Origin: Alphaproteobacteria bacterium SS10 | GTDB taxonomy: Bacteria > Pseudomonadota > Alphaproteobacteria > TMED2 | Length of the DNA: 64,000 nt | NCBI GenBank assembly: GCA_019192455.1 | Contig: JAHCML010000003.1 | Span: 539,294 to 603,293 of the forward strand | Direction: 5' to 3' | Shown: one piece after another, positions 9,026 to 18,218 of the stretch | Layout: every line of letters starts with the position of its first letter | Numbering within the stretch: the first letter of the stretch is position 1 | Made by a program: the position numbers and the translations under genes | The notes under the pieces: generated by a model | What the model saw: only the letters and a program-made list of their open reading frames with translations | What the model was told of the DNA's origin: nothing | The model's database searches: none

Positions 9026-9244
9026 TTATTCCGTAAACTGCTTGAAGCCGAGCGTGCCCTCATTCTGGCGCATCCAGTTTTCAGAACTGGTGGTGTAGAG
9101 CACGAGGGCGGTTGGATTGTCGGGATCGGTGGTGCGGTCAATACCAGCCACATACCCAATCCGGCGTTCGCCCGGACGGGTCGGTGCTTCCTTGTAAGGG
9201 AAGTTGGTGCGTACGAATTGCCCTTCGGCGTACGGCACTCTCAT
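9026..9244 (-). CDS. N-terminal part of a PemK/MazF-like toxin, cut by an in-frame TAA
   Basis: A 72-residue frame whose start overlaps the stop of the antitoxin gene (ATGA), the normal layout for a toxin-antitoxin operon. It resembles the N-terminal barrel strands of PemK/MazF-type RNases: EGQFVRTNFPY, RPGERRIGYV, ALVLYTTS. It is shorter than family members and stops at TAA (9028-9026 on this strand), after which the frame continues without a shift into the 106-residue frame at 8693-9013. Together they would make about 183 residues. The family assignment is by eye and needs a profile search. Confidence 0.55.
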   Translation of the reverse strand: MRVPYAEGQFVRTNFPYKEAPTRPGERRIGYVAGIDRTTDPDNPTALVLYTTSSENWMRQNEGTLGFKQFTE

Positions 9245-9549
9245 AAAGCGGTGTCCTCACCCTGCGGTCCATTGAGCAGCTCGTTAAACAACGCTTTCCG
9301 CTCTTCATAATCCTCAAGGCTTTCACCGCGATCGCGGTCGGGGACAAATGGTTGCCCGGCCACGGCATCGATGACGACAATCTCTGGTGCCTCTTCAGCC
9401 GGTAGTTTTCCGTCTGCTTGAAGCTCTGCCAAATCCTTGCCGATCAGAACTTGAAGGTAAGCGGTAAGCGACTGACCATGGGCCCTTGCCGCTGTTTTTG
9501 CTCTCTCAACAGTTTCCGCTGGCAGTAAGATCGAAACAGATTTTGTCAT
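9241..9549 (-). CDS. Ribbon-helix-helix antitoxin-like protein
   Basis: The N-terminus (TKSVSILLPAETVERAK, then SLTAYLQVLIGKDL) has the strand-helix-helix pattern of CopG/Arc-type DNA-binding proteins. The C-terminal half is acidic and probably unfolded, as expected for an antitoxin that wraps its toxin. The frame opens at a TTG (9576), but the ATG at 9549 begins right at the ribbon strand and follows CAGGG, so it is preferred. The 102-residue gene overlaps the toxin gene by four bases. A palindrome 35 bases upstream suits autorepression. Confidence 0.6.
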   Translation of the reverse strand: MTKSVSILLPAETVERAKTAARAHGQSLTAYLQVLIGKDLAELQADGKLPAEEAPEIVVIDAVAGQPFVPDRDRGESLEDYEERKALFNELLNGPQGEDTAL

Positions 9550-9584
9550 AACCCTGAACCGCTTGGTTAAGCCCAAACGACATC

Positions 9585-9597
9585 ATGAGTTACTCAT
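9585..9597. promoter_or_regulatory. Candidate antitoxin operator (ATGAGT-T-ACTCAT)
   Basis: A perfect six-base inverted repeat with a one-base centre lies upstream of the ribbon-helix-helix gene, next to an AT-rich block at 9610-9630. Short palindromes in this position are the usual binding sites of such antitoxins. The match of site and protein is inference. Confidence 0.4.
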
Positions 9598-9758
9598 ATG
9601 CGCAAGAAAGAACTAAATTTTTTTGGGTAAACCGGCTTAAAGTTACGCGGCATTTTCAGGGGGCTTTTCACATCTTCTCAGACCCTGATAATGCTTGCCC
9701 AGCGGCGGTGACGGGTGTTACCGCGGCTCTACCGCTTCGTAGATGATTGATTGCAATT

Positions 9759-10718
9759 ATGGTCGCATTCCTGCGCGACAAACTTTTCGGCAAATCTAAG
9801 CCCCCAGCCACTAAAACCTCGGCCCTCCAGAATGATGGTTTTGTCATTCGCCAGGATCAGGATTTCGACCGGTTCGTGGTTGGCATTGTTGGCATTCCCC
9901 GATCTGGCACCTCCATGACCGCTGGTTGTCTTGCCACGCTTGGCATTCCCATGGGGGATAAGCTCGACCGCGCGGTTTATGAGGATTTCGCGGTCTCCGC
10001 CCTGATTGAGAAGGGCGATATGGCGGCAATCACCGAGTTCGCCAACGCGCAGAGTGAGACGCATCTAGTCTGGGGCTGGAAACTACCCATGGGCTATCAG
10101 CGCCTCGATTTACTGGCTGAGGCGATCCCGCAGATGAAGCTGATTGCCATGTATCGCGACCCTCTCGCGATCACGGAACGCAATCGCATCTCCATGGATA
10201 TGGAGACTGAGAAGACCCTGCGCTGGGCGGCAGAGGAAACCGTAGCCTTTACCGATGCGGTTTTGAAGTATCCGGGCCCGACAGCGCTTGTGTCCTACGA
10301 GAAAGCCTTACTGGACCCAGAGGGGTTCATTGATCGCTTGCTCGGTTACCTGCGATGTCCGGTTGATCATGAAACACGGCAGGCGGCGGCCGCCACGATT
10401 GAGAATGGCAACGCCGAATATGTCATGTCATCGCGCCCACGACAGATTGACGGCTATCTTGATGCGATTAAGGGCAATCGCATCAACGGGTGGGCGTTCG
10501 ACCCTGAGCGGAAGCTTGAGGTGGATGTGTTCGTCAACGGTCGCACGATCACGCGTTTGACAGCGGATAGTTACCGGGCCGATCTGGCGCGCAACGGCAA
10601 GGGCGATGGCCATTGTGCCTTCGAATACAGCTTCGAATTCCCGATTTCCGTGAAGGATGACGTCCGGGTGGCTGTCGATGGTGAGGTGCTGCCCCTGCTT
10701 CGGGATGAGCGGCGTTAG
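9759..10718 (+). CDS. Sulfotransferase with C-terminal glycan-enzyme-associated domain
   Basis: Residues about 40-230 form a sulfotransferase domain: GIVGIPRSGTSMTAG is the loop that holds the 5'-phosphosulfate of PAPS, and MYRDPLAITERN resembles the 3'-phosphate-binding segment. From about residue 235 a second domain begins (GYLDAIKGNRINGWAFDP), a beta-rich module that I associate with bacterial glycosyltransferases, which suggests a sugar or polysaccharide acceptor. The frame opens at TTG 9747, but ATG 9759 is preferred; no clear ribosome site is visible. The gene is opposite in strand to its uvrC/pgsA surroundings and appears to belong to an inserted segment. Confidence 0.75.
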   Translation: MVAFLRDKLFGKSKPPATKTSALQNDGFVIRQDQDFDRFVVGIVGIPRSGTSMTAGCLATLGIPMGDKLDRAVYEDFAVSALIEKGDMAAITEFANAQSETHLVWGWKLPMGYQRLDLLAEAIPQMKLIAMYRDPLAITERNRISMDMETEKTLRWAAEETVAFTDAVLKYPGPTALVSYEKALLDPEGFIDRLLGYLRCPVDHETRQAAAATIENGNAEYVMSSRPRQIDGYLDAIKGNRINGWAFDPERKLEVDVFVNGRTITRLTADSYRADLARNGKGDGHCAFEYSFEFPISVKDDVRVAVDGEVLPLLRDERR

Positions 10719-10876
10719 GTACCCCAACACAGTCTGATCACGAAAACCTCACGCGTTCATCACCACTTGCTAACAAACCCGTCAGACCATGTGTTTGGCC
10801 ATCTTTAGCTGGGTCGTCCATATCAGCGTCATCCCGCAGCCGATGCTGCGCGCTTTTATGAAGAGGAACCCGAGAG

Positions 10877-11431
10877 ATGAATACGACTACTGTTGATCAG
10901 ATTGATAACGCCGTTGATGCGGCCCCCGCCGCTGACGGCTTTAAGTTCGCGGGCTTTGATCTGCCTGCACTAACCTTACGCACTTTTATTGTCACGATTA
11001 TCGCCGGCTCTGTGGCCACGATCTTCTTTGACCTGTTTGGTCAGGCGCTCTCGCCCATGGCCGGGTTTGCCAAGCTGGCGCCGGTGCCGCTGGCGACCCA
11101 GACTTGGGGTGTTGTGTTTGGTGAAACCTATCGCCCAGGCGGTCACCTGCTGCACTACATTGCTGGTCTGATTGCCTACCCAGTTGGCTGGCTGTTTATC
11201 TGGGAGCCGATTGTGAAGCGTGTGGCACCGTTCGTTCCATGGCTGCTGTCATCGATCGTCTATGGCGTCGCCCTTTGGGTCTTTGCCCTGTACTTCATGG
11301 CGCATCTGGTTGCCGGTAACCCACCATTCCTGAACTTCACCGGGATCACCTATGTGGCGCTGGTCGGGCACATCTTGTTCGCTGTCGTTGCCGCCGCTGT
11401 CTATCGCTACGAGTTCGCGATTAAGCGCTAA
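10877..11431 (+). CDS. Hypothetical integral membrane protein
   Basis: A 184-residue protein with a polar N-terminal 35 residues and about four membrane helices: around TFIVTIIAGSVATIFFDL, HYIAGLIAYPVGWLFI, WLLSSIVYGVALWVFALYF and VALVGHILFAVVAAAVY. It ends in a short basic tail (EFAIKR). I do not recognise the family. It sits 158 bases downstream of the sulfotransferase on the same strand and ends at a terminator shared with the convergent uvrC. Confidence 0.75.
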   Translation: MNTTTVDQIDNAVDAAPAADGFKFAGFDLPALTLRTFIVTIIAGSVATIFFDLFGQALSPMAGFAKLAPVPLATQTWGVVFGETYRPGGHLLHYIAGLIAYPVGWLFIWEPIVKRVAPFVPWLLSSIVYGVALWVFALYFMAHLVAGNPPFLNFTGITYVALVGHILFAVVAAAVYRYEFAIKR

Positions 11432-11453
11432 GCCAAAGCATATAATCAGGTTG

Positions 11454-11484
11454 AAGGGCCGGTGCCGTTGCGCTGGCCCTTTTG
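11454..11484 (+). terminator. Intrinsic terminator between the membrane protein gene and uvrC
   Basis: AAGGGCC at 11454-11460 pairs with GGCCCTT at 11475-11481 across a 14-base loop, and TTT follows. The T-tract is short, so strength is uncertain. Confidence 0.55.
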
Positions 11485-13401
11485 CTATTCCGGATGACCG
11501 TGGAAGTGGTCGTAGATCTTCTTCGCCACCGTCTTGCTGATCCCCTCAACACTCTCAAGATCGCTCAAACCCGCACGTTTGACTGAGCGGGCAGAGCCGA
11601 AATGGAGCAGTAGGGCGCGTTTGCGCGATGGCCCAATGCCGGGGATGTCATCCAGGGGCGACTGGCTAATCTTGTTCTGCCGCCGGGCGCGGTGGCTGCC
11701 GATGGCGAAGCGGTGGGCTTCATCCCGCAGGCGCTGAACGAAGAACAGCACCGGATCATTAATCGGTAGTTGGAATGGGGCCTTATTCGGCAGGAAGAAC
11801 TTCTCTCGCCCCGCATTGCGATCAGGGCCTTTAGCAACGCTGACTAAGGGTAGGTCAGTGATGCCCAACTCCTCCAACACGCCCATCACAGCGTTCAGCT
11901 GGCCGAGACCCCCATCGATGATGACCAGATTTGGCCACTGGCCTTGAGTACGGTCAGGGTCTTCCTTTTGTGCGCGGCTGAAGCGGCGCTGCATGACCTC
12001 ACGCATCATGCCGTAATCATCGCCCGGCTCTAGCTCTTGGTCTTTTATGTTGAACTTGCGGTAGCTGTTCTTGGTAAAGCCCTCGGGCCCAGCCACGATC
12101 ATACCGCCCACCGCATCGGTCCCGCTGATGTGGGAGTTATCGTAAACCTCGATCCGCTCTGGCGGCTGTTCCAGGTCCAGCAACTCGGCCAAGCCTTCAA
12201 GCAGGCGGCGTTGGGAGGCGCTTTCTGCCAATCGGCGGGCGAGGGCATCCTTGGCATTGGTCAGCGCCCGGTCGACCAGCTTACGCTTGTCGCCCCGTTG
12301 GGGGGCCGTGACCTCAACCTTATACCCGGCACGCATGGATAGGGCCTCGGTCAGCAGTTCTGTCTCGCTTGGCTCCTCCGACAGCAGCAGGCGCTTTGGC
12401 GCCGGTTTGTTGTCGTAGAACTGGGCGATAAAGGCCGCCAGGACGTCGGCTGTGCTCTCATCCTTATCATGCGCTGGGAAGTAGGCCCGGTTGCCGTAGT
12501 TCTGGCCTGAGCGGAAGAAGAAGACCTGGATGCAGGTCTCACCACCCTGCTGGGCAAGGGCGTGGATGTCTGCATCGCCCAGGCCAGGCACATTGACCTC
12601 CTGATGCGATTGGATGGCTGTCAGCGCGCGAATACGGTCGCGGAAGCGGGCGGCCACCTCGAACTCTAGGTTCTCCGATGCCTTCTGCATTTCAGCGGCA
12701 AAGAATTCTTGGGCAGCGCGGCTCTCACCACTCAAGAACGATTTCGCCAGCTTTACCTGCTCCGCATACTCATCCTTGGTCACGTAATCAACGCAGGGGC
12801 CGGAGCAGCGTTTGATGTGGTACTGCAGGCAAGGCCGGGTGCGGGTTGAGAAGACATGGTCCGTGCAGTTGCGCAGCAGGAACGCCCGCTGCATGGCGGC
12901 GATGGTCCGGTCCACCGTGCCAGCAGAGGCAAAGGGGCCGTAATAGTCGCCTTCCTTAGCGCGGCTGCCCCGATGCTTACGGATCTGTGGGAAGTCGTGG
13001 TCACCGGTCAGTAGGATGAACGGGAAGCTCTTATCGTCGCGCAGCAGGATGTTGAAGCGTGGGCGGAACCGCTTGATCAGGTTGCTCTCAAGCAGCAGCG
13101 CCTCAACCTCGGTATGGGTGGTGACGATCTCCATCCGGTGGGTCTCAGCCACCATGCGTCGCAACCGGTTCGGCAGCTTGTTTACATGGGTGTAGGTGAT
13201 GACCCGTTTTTTCAGGCTGCGCGCCTTACCGACATAGAGCACCTCCTCATGGGCATCGATCATCCGATAGACGCCGGGGCTGTCGGGTAACCGCTTGGCC
13301 GTGTCACGAATAACCTCCTGACCATGGGTAAGACTCACCACCGGGCGTGTCGCTTTGTCAGCCCTGGTTTCGGTCTCTTGATCGTTGGGGGTTGAGGTCA
13401 T
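11485..13401 (-). CDS. uvrC: Excinuclease ABC subunit C
   Basis: The dual-incision nuclease of nucleotide excision repair. The 638 residues show the GIY-YIG domain ([22 protein letters not shown], about residues 40-62), the cysteine-rich segment around [19 protein letters not shown], the UVR motif near residues 215-250, the RNase H-like C-terminal nuclease ([19 protein letters not shown]) and two helix-hairpin-helix motifs at the end ([20 protein letters not shown]). It is on the same strand as uvrB, with a dehydrogenase between. I see no alphaproteobacterial LexA box (GTTC-N7-GTTC) upstream. Confidence 0.97.
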   Translation of the reverse strand: MTSTPNDQETETRADKATRPVVSLTHGQEVIRDTAKRLPDSPGVYRMIDAHEEVLYVGKARSLKKRVITYTHVNKLPNRLRRMVAETHRMEIVTTHTEVEALLLESNLIKRFRPRFNILLRDDKSFPFILLTGDHDFPQIRKHRGSRAKEGDYYGPFASAGTVDRTIAAMQRAFLLRNCTDHVFSTRTRPCLQYHIKRCSGPCVDYVTKDEYAEQVKLAKSFLSGESRAAQEFFAAEMQKASENLEFEVAARFRDRIRALTAIQSHQEVNVPGLGDADIHALAQQGGETCIQVFFFRSGQNYGNRAYFPAHDKDESTADVLAAFIAQFYDNKPAPKRLLLSEEPSETELLTEALSMRAGYKVEVTAPQRGDKRKLVDRALTNAKDALARRLAESASQRRLLEGLAELLDLEQPPERIEVYDNSHISGTDAVGGMIVAGPEGFTKNSYRKFNIKDQELEPGDDYGMMREVMQRRFSRAQKEDPDRTQGQWPNLVIIDGGLGQLNAVMGVLEELGITDLPLVSVAKGPDRNAGREKFFLPNKAPFQLPINDPVLFFVQRLRDEAHRFAIGSHRARRQNKISQSPLDDIPGIGPSRKRALLLHFGSARSVKRAGLSDLESVEGISKTVAKKIYDHFHGHPE

Positions 13402-13853
13402 CTGATCGGCAGCCTCGCGGCTGGCTCCTTCATGTATGTGTTCGGCAGTGCTCTTGACCTATTGGGAAGCTATTTTCGGCCTGGATCACGGAAATTAACG
13501 GTTTAGTTACTAATCCACGGATTTTGTGGATAAGTCTGTTGAATACGCTGGGGGAGAGGCCCCGAACCCGCGCAAACCCTGACAATTGCCATTATTGCCC
13601 ATTTTTTAGTCACTTTAGCTAAGTTATTGATATTTCGAAATAAAGATATGTCAGAATTGTCATATTTCGGCATGGTCATGAAAGACAGACCCCCAAACCA
13701 AAGCATTTCTTCCGAAAATCGCCCGTGTGCACAACTTGACGGTTCAGACGCGATATTGCAGGCGCGTTTCGCAGGCGCGAGGTGAAATCTGCCAAGTGTC
13801 TGGCTTGTAAGGGGAAACCAAATTTGGTGGGCGGTATTGATCATTCAAATGCC
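13402..13853. other. AT-rich intergenic region with a perfect DnaA box
   Basis: This 452-base gap upstream of uvrC holds no convincing gene. It is much richer in A+T than its surroundings, especially 13600-13680. It contains TGTGGATAA (13525-13533), a perfect reverse-strand DnaA box, a related TAATCCACG at 13511-13519, and TGTGCACAA near 13726 (one mismatch). A 12-base perfect palindrome, TATTTCGAAATA, lies at 13631-13642. It probably holds the uvrC promoter. Replication-related binding is possible but one perfect box is weak evidence. Confidence 0.45.
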
Positions 13854-14627
13854 TTAGCTGGGCAGTTTCATCGCGCGGCCATGGGGCACCCAACCAAGAT
13901 GCGCACCCCCGTCCAATGACAGCATCTGACCGGTGAATGAACGAGCCTCAAGCATGAAGCCAATGGCCGAGTCGAACTCGGCCTCAGATGGTGCCCGGGC
14001 CAGCGGCAAGGTCTCAACCGACCGCTCAAACGCCTCTTGGGTATGACCGGGTGCCACCAGGGTAGGGCCAGGGCCAATGGCATTGACCCGAATGCTCGGC
14101 GCGAGGTCGAGGGCCATGGCTTGGGTTAAATACCAAAGGCTGGCTTTGGATGCGGAGTAGCTGATGAAGTGCTGATTGGGCCGATGCATCTTTGAATCGA
14201 TGATGTTGACGATCAGATTGTTGGCCTGCTCATTCGCTTGGTTGCTGACCTGGGCGGCGAAGGCTTGGCTTAGCTTGGTCGGGGCAAACAGGTTAATGGC
14301 CTGATGGCGATCCCAGCTCTCATCGGTGAGGCTTTCGGTGCGATCACGCTCAAAGATAGCGGCTGAATTCACCAGGGATTGCCAGCTCGCCACCCCCTCC
14401 ATGGCTTCGATCAGTGATTGGACGCCATACCGCTCTTCCAAATCCGCTTGAATGGGGGTGGCGCTGCCGCCAGCCTGCTCGATCTCCTGGGCGGTTTTCC
14501 CAACCTCATCGCCATCGGTCCGGTAATGCATGGCCACATGCCATCCACGCCTGGCATAGGCGAGGGCGATAAAGCGCCCGATGCGACGTGCGGCGCCGGT
14601 CACCAGGACGGTGGGCTGCTCTGCCAT
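13854..14627 (-). CDS. SDR family oxidoreductase (pteridine reductase-like)
   Basis: A 257-residue classical short-chain dehydrogenase. The NAD(P) motif is TGAARRIGR at residues 10-18; the arginines favour NADPH and, with the RIG sequence, resemble pteridine-reductase-like members. The catalytic pair is in YSASK. A C-terminal GGAHLGWVPHG segment closes the fold. The substrate is unknown. It lies between uvrB (24 bases before it) and uvrC on the same strand; a neighbour of this type next to uvrC is common in related bacteria. Confidence 0.85.
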   Translation of the reverse strand: MAEQPTVLVTGAARRIGRFIALAYARRGWHVAMHYRTDGDEVGKTAQEIEQAGGSATPIQADLEERYGVQSLIEAMEGVASWQSLVNSAAIFERDRTESLTDESWDRHQAINLFAPTKLSQAFAAQVSNQANEQANNLIVNIIDSKMHRPNQHFISYSASKASLWYLTQAMALDLAPSIRVNAIGPGPTLVAPGHTQEAFERSVETLPLARAPSEAEFDSAIGFMLEARSFTGQMLSLDGGAHLGWVPHGRAMKLPS

Positions 14628-14651
14628 GGTGGTTGTCCTTAGGGTTAGTGG

Positions 14652-16853
14652 TTAAGAGCGACGGCGTCGCTTGCCTTTGCGTGAGGATCGGGTGGGCGCT
14701 GAAGAGCGCTTGGACCAGCCGGGTGCCAGACGGGGCGCCGTCATATCGCTATCGGCAAAGCCGAGATCGGCAGCCTCCAGGCGGCGAATTTCATCGCGGA
14801 TGCGGGCCGCTTCCTCAAACTCCAGATCGGCGGCGGCCGCCTTCATGCGCTCTTCCAGGGCAGCAATTTGTGACTTCACATCCTGCGGCTCAAAGGCGGT
14901 CTGGCCATCGCCATCGGCGGCCTCTGCCGTAACCGTTACACCGTCCTTGGCATAGACGCTGGCCATAACGTCAGAGATTTGCTTGCGCACACTTTCCGGT
15001 GTGATGCCCATCTCTTCATTGTAGGCGAGCTGCTTTTGCCGGCGACGCTCGGTTTCATCGATTGCGTACTGCATGCTGTCGGTCACATTGTCAGCATAGA
15101 GTAGGGCGCGGCCATCAACATTCCGCGCCGCCCGGCCGATTGTCTGAACCAGCGAGGTTTTGGAACGCAGATAGCCTTCCTTATCCGCATCGAGGATGGC
15201 GACCATTCCGCATTCCGGAATATCCAAGCCCTCGCGTAGCAGGTTGATCCCGACCAATACGTCAAAGGCACCAAGGCGCAGATCGCGGATAATCTCAATC
15301 CGCTCCAGCGTATCAACGTCGGAGTGGATGTAGCGGACCTTAACCCCGGCCTCGGTCATGTATTCGGTCAGTGCCTCGGCCATCTTTTTGGTCAGGGTGG
15401 TGACCAGGACGCGCTGTTCCTTCTCAACGCAAGCGCGGCATTCGGCGAGCAGGTCATCAACCTGGTTCTCGGTCGGGCGGACGATAACCGGCGGGTCGAC
15501 CAGGCCAGTTGGGCGGACAACTTGCTCGGTGAACACACCGCCGGTCCGCTCTAGCTCCCAAGGGCCAGGGGTTGCCGAAACGAAAACCGTCTGCGGGCGC
15601 ATGGTCTCCCATTCCTCAAACTTCAGCGGGCGGTTGTCCTTACAGGCCGGTAGGCGGAAGCCGAAATCAGAAAGCGTACTCTTACGCGCAAAGTCGCCCT
15701 TATACATGCCACCGATTTGCGGCACGGTCACATGGCTCTCATCAACGATGAGCAGGGAGTTGTTGGGTAGATACTCAAACAGCGTCGGCGGTGGTTCGCC
15801 AGGCGCCCGACCGCTTAGATAGCGTGAGTAGTTCTCAATGCCTTGGCAGGAGCCGGTGGCTTGCAGCATCTCAATATCGAACTGGGTGCGCTGCTCGATC
15901 CGTTGTGCCTCAAGCAGCTTGCCCTCGGCCGTGAACTCTTCAATCCGCGTCTTCAGATCGGTTTTGATCTGCTCAAGCGCTTGGTTCACCGTTGGCTTCG
16001 GCGTCACATAGTGGCTGTTGGCGTAGACCTTAACGCCGCTCAACTCACTGGTCTTCTGACCGGTCAGCGGGTCAAACTCGGTGATCTTCTCAATCTCATC
16101 GCCGAACATTGAGATGCGCCAGGCACGGTCATCCAAGTGGGCGGGGAAGATCTCCACCGTATCGCCCTGGGCACGGAAGGTGCCACGGCCAAAGGCGATA
16201 TTGTTCCGCGTGTATTGCAGGTCGACCAGACGGTTCAGCAGATCATTCCGTTCCAACCGCTGCCCGGGTGAGAGGGCCAGGACCATGTTGGAATAGGTCT
16301 CAACCGAGCCGATACCATAGATGCAGGAGACCGAGGCGACGATGATCACATCATTCCGCTCCAGCAGCGCCCGGGTGGCGGAGTGGCGGAGGCGATCAAT
16401 CTGCTCGTTAATCGAGCTCTCTTTCTCAATGTAAGTGTCTGAGCGGGGGACGTAGGCTTCCGGCTGGTAGTAGTCGTAATAGCTCACGAAATACTCGACC
16501 GCGTTGTCGGGGAAGAAGCTCTTCATCTCCCCATAGAGTTGTGCGGCGAGGGTTTTGTTCGGCGCCAGGATCAGCGTCGGCCGTTGGGCGCGCTCAATCA
16601 CATGGGCCATGGTGAAGGTCTTGCCCGAGCCGGTAACACCCAGCAGAACCTGGTCCCGCTCTCCATCGAAGACACCGCCGGTCAGCTCTTCAATCGCGGT
16701 GGGCTGATCACCCGCCGGCTCAAACTCTGAGGCGACCTTAAACGGCACGCCGCCATCACCGCTTGGCGCACCGGCGAGTGCACCCTCGGTCGCATCAGCG
16801 GCCATATCGGCGGGCAGGTTATCGTTTTCAGCGGGTCGAATGTCGTCAGGCAT
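14652..16853 (-). CDS. uvrB: Excinuclease ABC subunit B
   Basis: The damage-verifying helicase of nucleotide excision repair. The frame is open from 16901, but the ATG at 16853 ([10 protein letters not shown]) is a better start. Visible parts: Walker A GVTGSGKT, the beta-hairpin region [21 protein letters not shown] as motif [21 protein letters not shown] as motif VI, and the C-terminal UVR motif ([21 protein letters not shown]) that contacts UvrC. The last 30 residues form a Ser/Arg/Lys-rich tail. About 55 residues before the helicase core are Ala/Asp-rich and longer than usual. Confidence 0.97.
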   Translation of the reverse strand: MPDDIRPAENDNLPADMAADATEGALAGAPSGDGGVPFKVASEFEPAGDQPTAIEELTGGVFDGERDQVLLGVTGSGKTFTMAHVIERAQRPTLILAPNKTLAAQLYGEMKSFFPDNAVEYFVSYYDYYQPEAYVPRSDTYIEKESSINEQIDRLRHSATRALLERNDVIIVASVSCIYGIGSVETYSNMVLALSPGQRLERNDLLNRLVDLQYTRNNIAFGRGTFRAQGDTVEIFPAHLDDRAWRISMFGDEIEKITEFDPLTGQKTSELSGVKVYANSHYVTPKPTVNQALEQIKTDLKTRIEEFTAEGKLLEAQRIEQRTQFDIEMLQATGSCQGIENYSRYLSGRAPGEPPPTLFEYLPNNSLLIVDESHVTVPQIGGMYKGDFARKSTLSDFGFRLPACKDNRPLKFEEWETMRPQTVFVSATPGPWELERTGGVFTEQVVRPTGLVDPPVIVRPTENQVDDLLAECRACVEKEQRVLVTTLTKKMAEALTEYMTEAGVKVRYIHSDVDTLERIEIIRDLRLGAFDVLVGINLLREGLDIPECGMVAILDADKEGYLRSKTSLVQTIGRAARNVDGRALLYADNVTDSMQYAIDETERRRQKQLAYNEEMGITPESVRKQISDVMASVYAKDGVTVTAEAADGDGQTAFEPQDVKSQIAALEERMKAAAADLEFEEAARIRDEIRRLEAADLGFADSDMTAPRLAPGWSKRSSAPTRSSRKGKRRRRS

Positions 16854-16955
16854 GGCTGAAACATAGGCCTCCAAACCCGTCACGGCTAGGGGCCACAGCA
16901 TTGATCAGGCATGCATCACGCGCCTTCACGCGCCGGGGATTGGGTTTGACTGGCA

Positions 16956-16973
16956 AATCAGTGGTTACTGATT
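16956..16973. promoter_or_regulatory. Perfect palindrome between uvrB and the MFS gene
   Basis: AATCAGT and ACTGATT, seven-base arms with a four-base centre, lie 55 bases before the MFS start. TTGACT, a possible -35 element, stands just before it (16947-16952). It could be an operator in the divergent promoter region; no adjacent regulator gene identifies its protein. Confidence 0.4.
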
Positions 16974-17027
16974 AAAGTGCGCGCCCTAATCCATCTGCAT
17001 GACAGTCGTTAATGGGACAGCAGTTTC

Positions 17028-18218
17028 ATGGGTGTGTTCGCAGCCGCCTTGCGCGGTGAAACCAAACCAGCAGTGCTACGCCGGGGCAGCATTATTGCCC
17101 TGATCAGTTTTTTGACCCTGATCGACCTGTTTGGCTCGCAGGCGCTGTTGCCGAGATTGGTTGATGCCTATGGCGTTGATCCGGGTACGATGGGGTTCGC
17201 GGTGAACGCCTCCACCTTTGGGATGGCGATTGCGGGCTTGTTCGTTGCTTGGTTTGCTGACCGGATTGATCGACGGCGCGGGATTTGGGTCAGCCTGGCG
17301 CTGCTCTCAATCCCCACCTTCCTGCTGGGCATTACCCAGGATGTGACCATGTTCGGCATTTTGCGCGTGCTGCAGGGGATGTGCATGGCGACGGCGTTTA
17401 CCCTGACGCTCACTTACCTGTCTGAGCAGTGCGATATCACCGCCGCCAGCATGGCCATGGCCGCCTATATCACCGGTAATGTGGGCAGCAACTTATTCGG
17501 GCGTTTGATGGCGGTCAGCTTCGCCGATGGATTTGGCATCGCTGGCAGCTTCTTTGCCTTTGCCGCTCTGAACCTTTTGGGCGCGATCATCGCCATGCTG
17601 GTCATCGGCGTTAAGTCAAAGGAGCCGCCAAGCCGGGGCGGCTCACCACTAGATGCTTGGAAAGGGCATATGGCCGTGCCTAGCCTGCGGGCAAGCTTTG
17701 GCCTCGGCTTTATCATCCTGTTCGCCTTTGTCGGCGTGTTTACTTATGTGAATTTTGAGTTGGTTGGCCCGACGCTGGACTTACACCCCGACTATCTGGG
17801 CGTGGTCTATTTCGTCTTCCTGCCTGCCTTGTTCACGACACCGCTTGCCTCACCCATCGCCAAGGCCTTTGGGCCGCGCAAGGTCTTCTGGCTGTCCTGC
17901 CTTGTCTCAATAATCGGCCTGGCCCTGACACTGGTGCCGAACTTGGCAGCCGTGCTAGCCGGGCTGGCACTGATCGGCATGGGCTTATTCTTTGCCCAGG
18001 CCGCCGCAACAGCCTTCGTCGGGCGTGCGGCCACCAGCAACCACGCCGCCGCTAACGGCCTCTATCTCACCAGCTACTATATCGGTGGGTTGGTTGGCGC
18101 GTTTGCCCTGGGCCAGATTTATGACGGCCTTGCCTGGGAAGGTGTGGTCGCCGTGATCCTGGCTAGCCTAGTGGTGGCGATGTTGCTCGCGGTTAAGATG
18201 AAGCAGGCGGAAACTTAA
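17028..18218 (+). CDS. MFS transporter
   Basis: A 396-residue carrier with about 12 membrane helices, the family's normal size. The cytoplasmic motif after helix 2 is AWFADRIDRRRG, close to the G-x3-D-R-x-G-R/K-R signature of the major facilitator superfamily. The overall look resembles YnfM/AraJ-type exporters, but the substrate cannot be told. It is divergent from uvrB and overlaps the stop of the convergent M48 lipoprotein gene by four bases. Confidence 0.88.
   Translation: MGVFAAALRGETKPAVLRRGSIIALISFLTLIDLFGSQALLPRLVDAYGVDPGTMGFAVNASTFGMAIAGLFVAWFADRIDRRRGIWVSLALLSIPTFLLGITQDVTMFGILRVLQGMCMATAFTLTLTYLSEQCDITAASMAMAAYITGNVGSNLFGRLMAVSFADGFGIAGSFFAFAALNLLGAIIAMLVIGVKSKEPPSRGGSPLDAWKGHMAVPSLRASFGLGFIILFAFVGVFTYVNFELVGPTLDLHPDYLGVVYFVFLPALFTTPLASPIAKAFGPRKVFWLSCLVSIIGLALTLVPNLAAVLAGLALIGMGLFFAQAAATAFVGRAATSNHAAANGLYLTSYYIGGLVGAFALGQIYDGLAWEGVVAVILASLVVAMLLAVKMKQAET

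Noticed and set aside
13503-13844. A 113-codon minus-strand frame in the uvrC upstream gap
   Set aside because: Composition is unlike the neighbouring proteins, there is no ribosome site, and it runs through AT-rich sequence with palindromes and DnaA-box-like sites. It is more likely chance.
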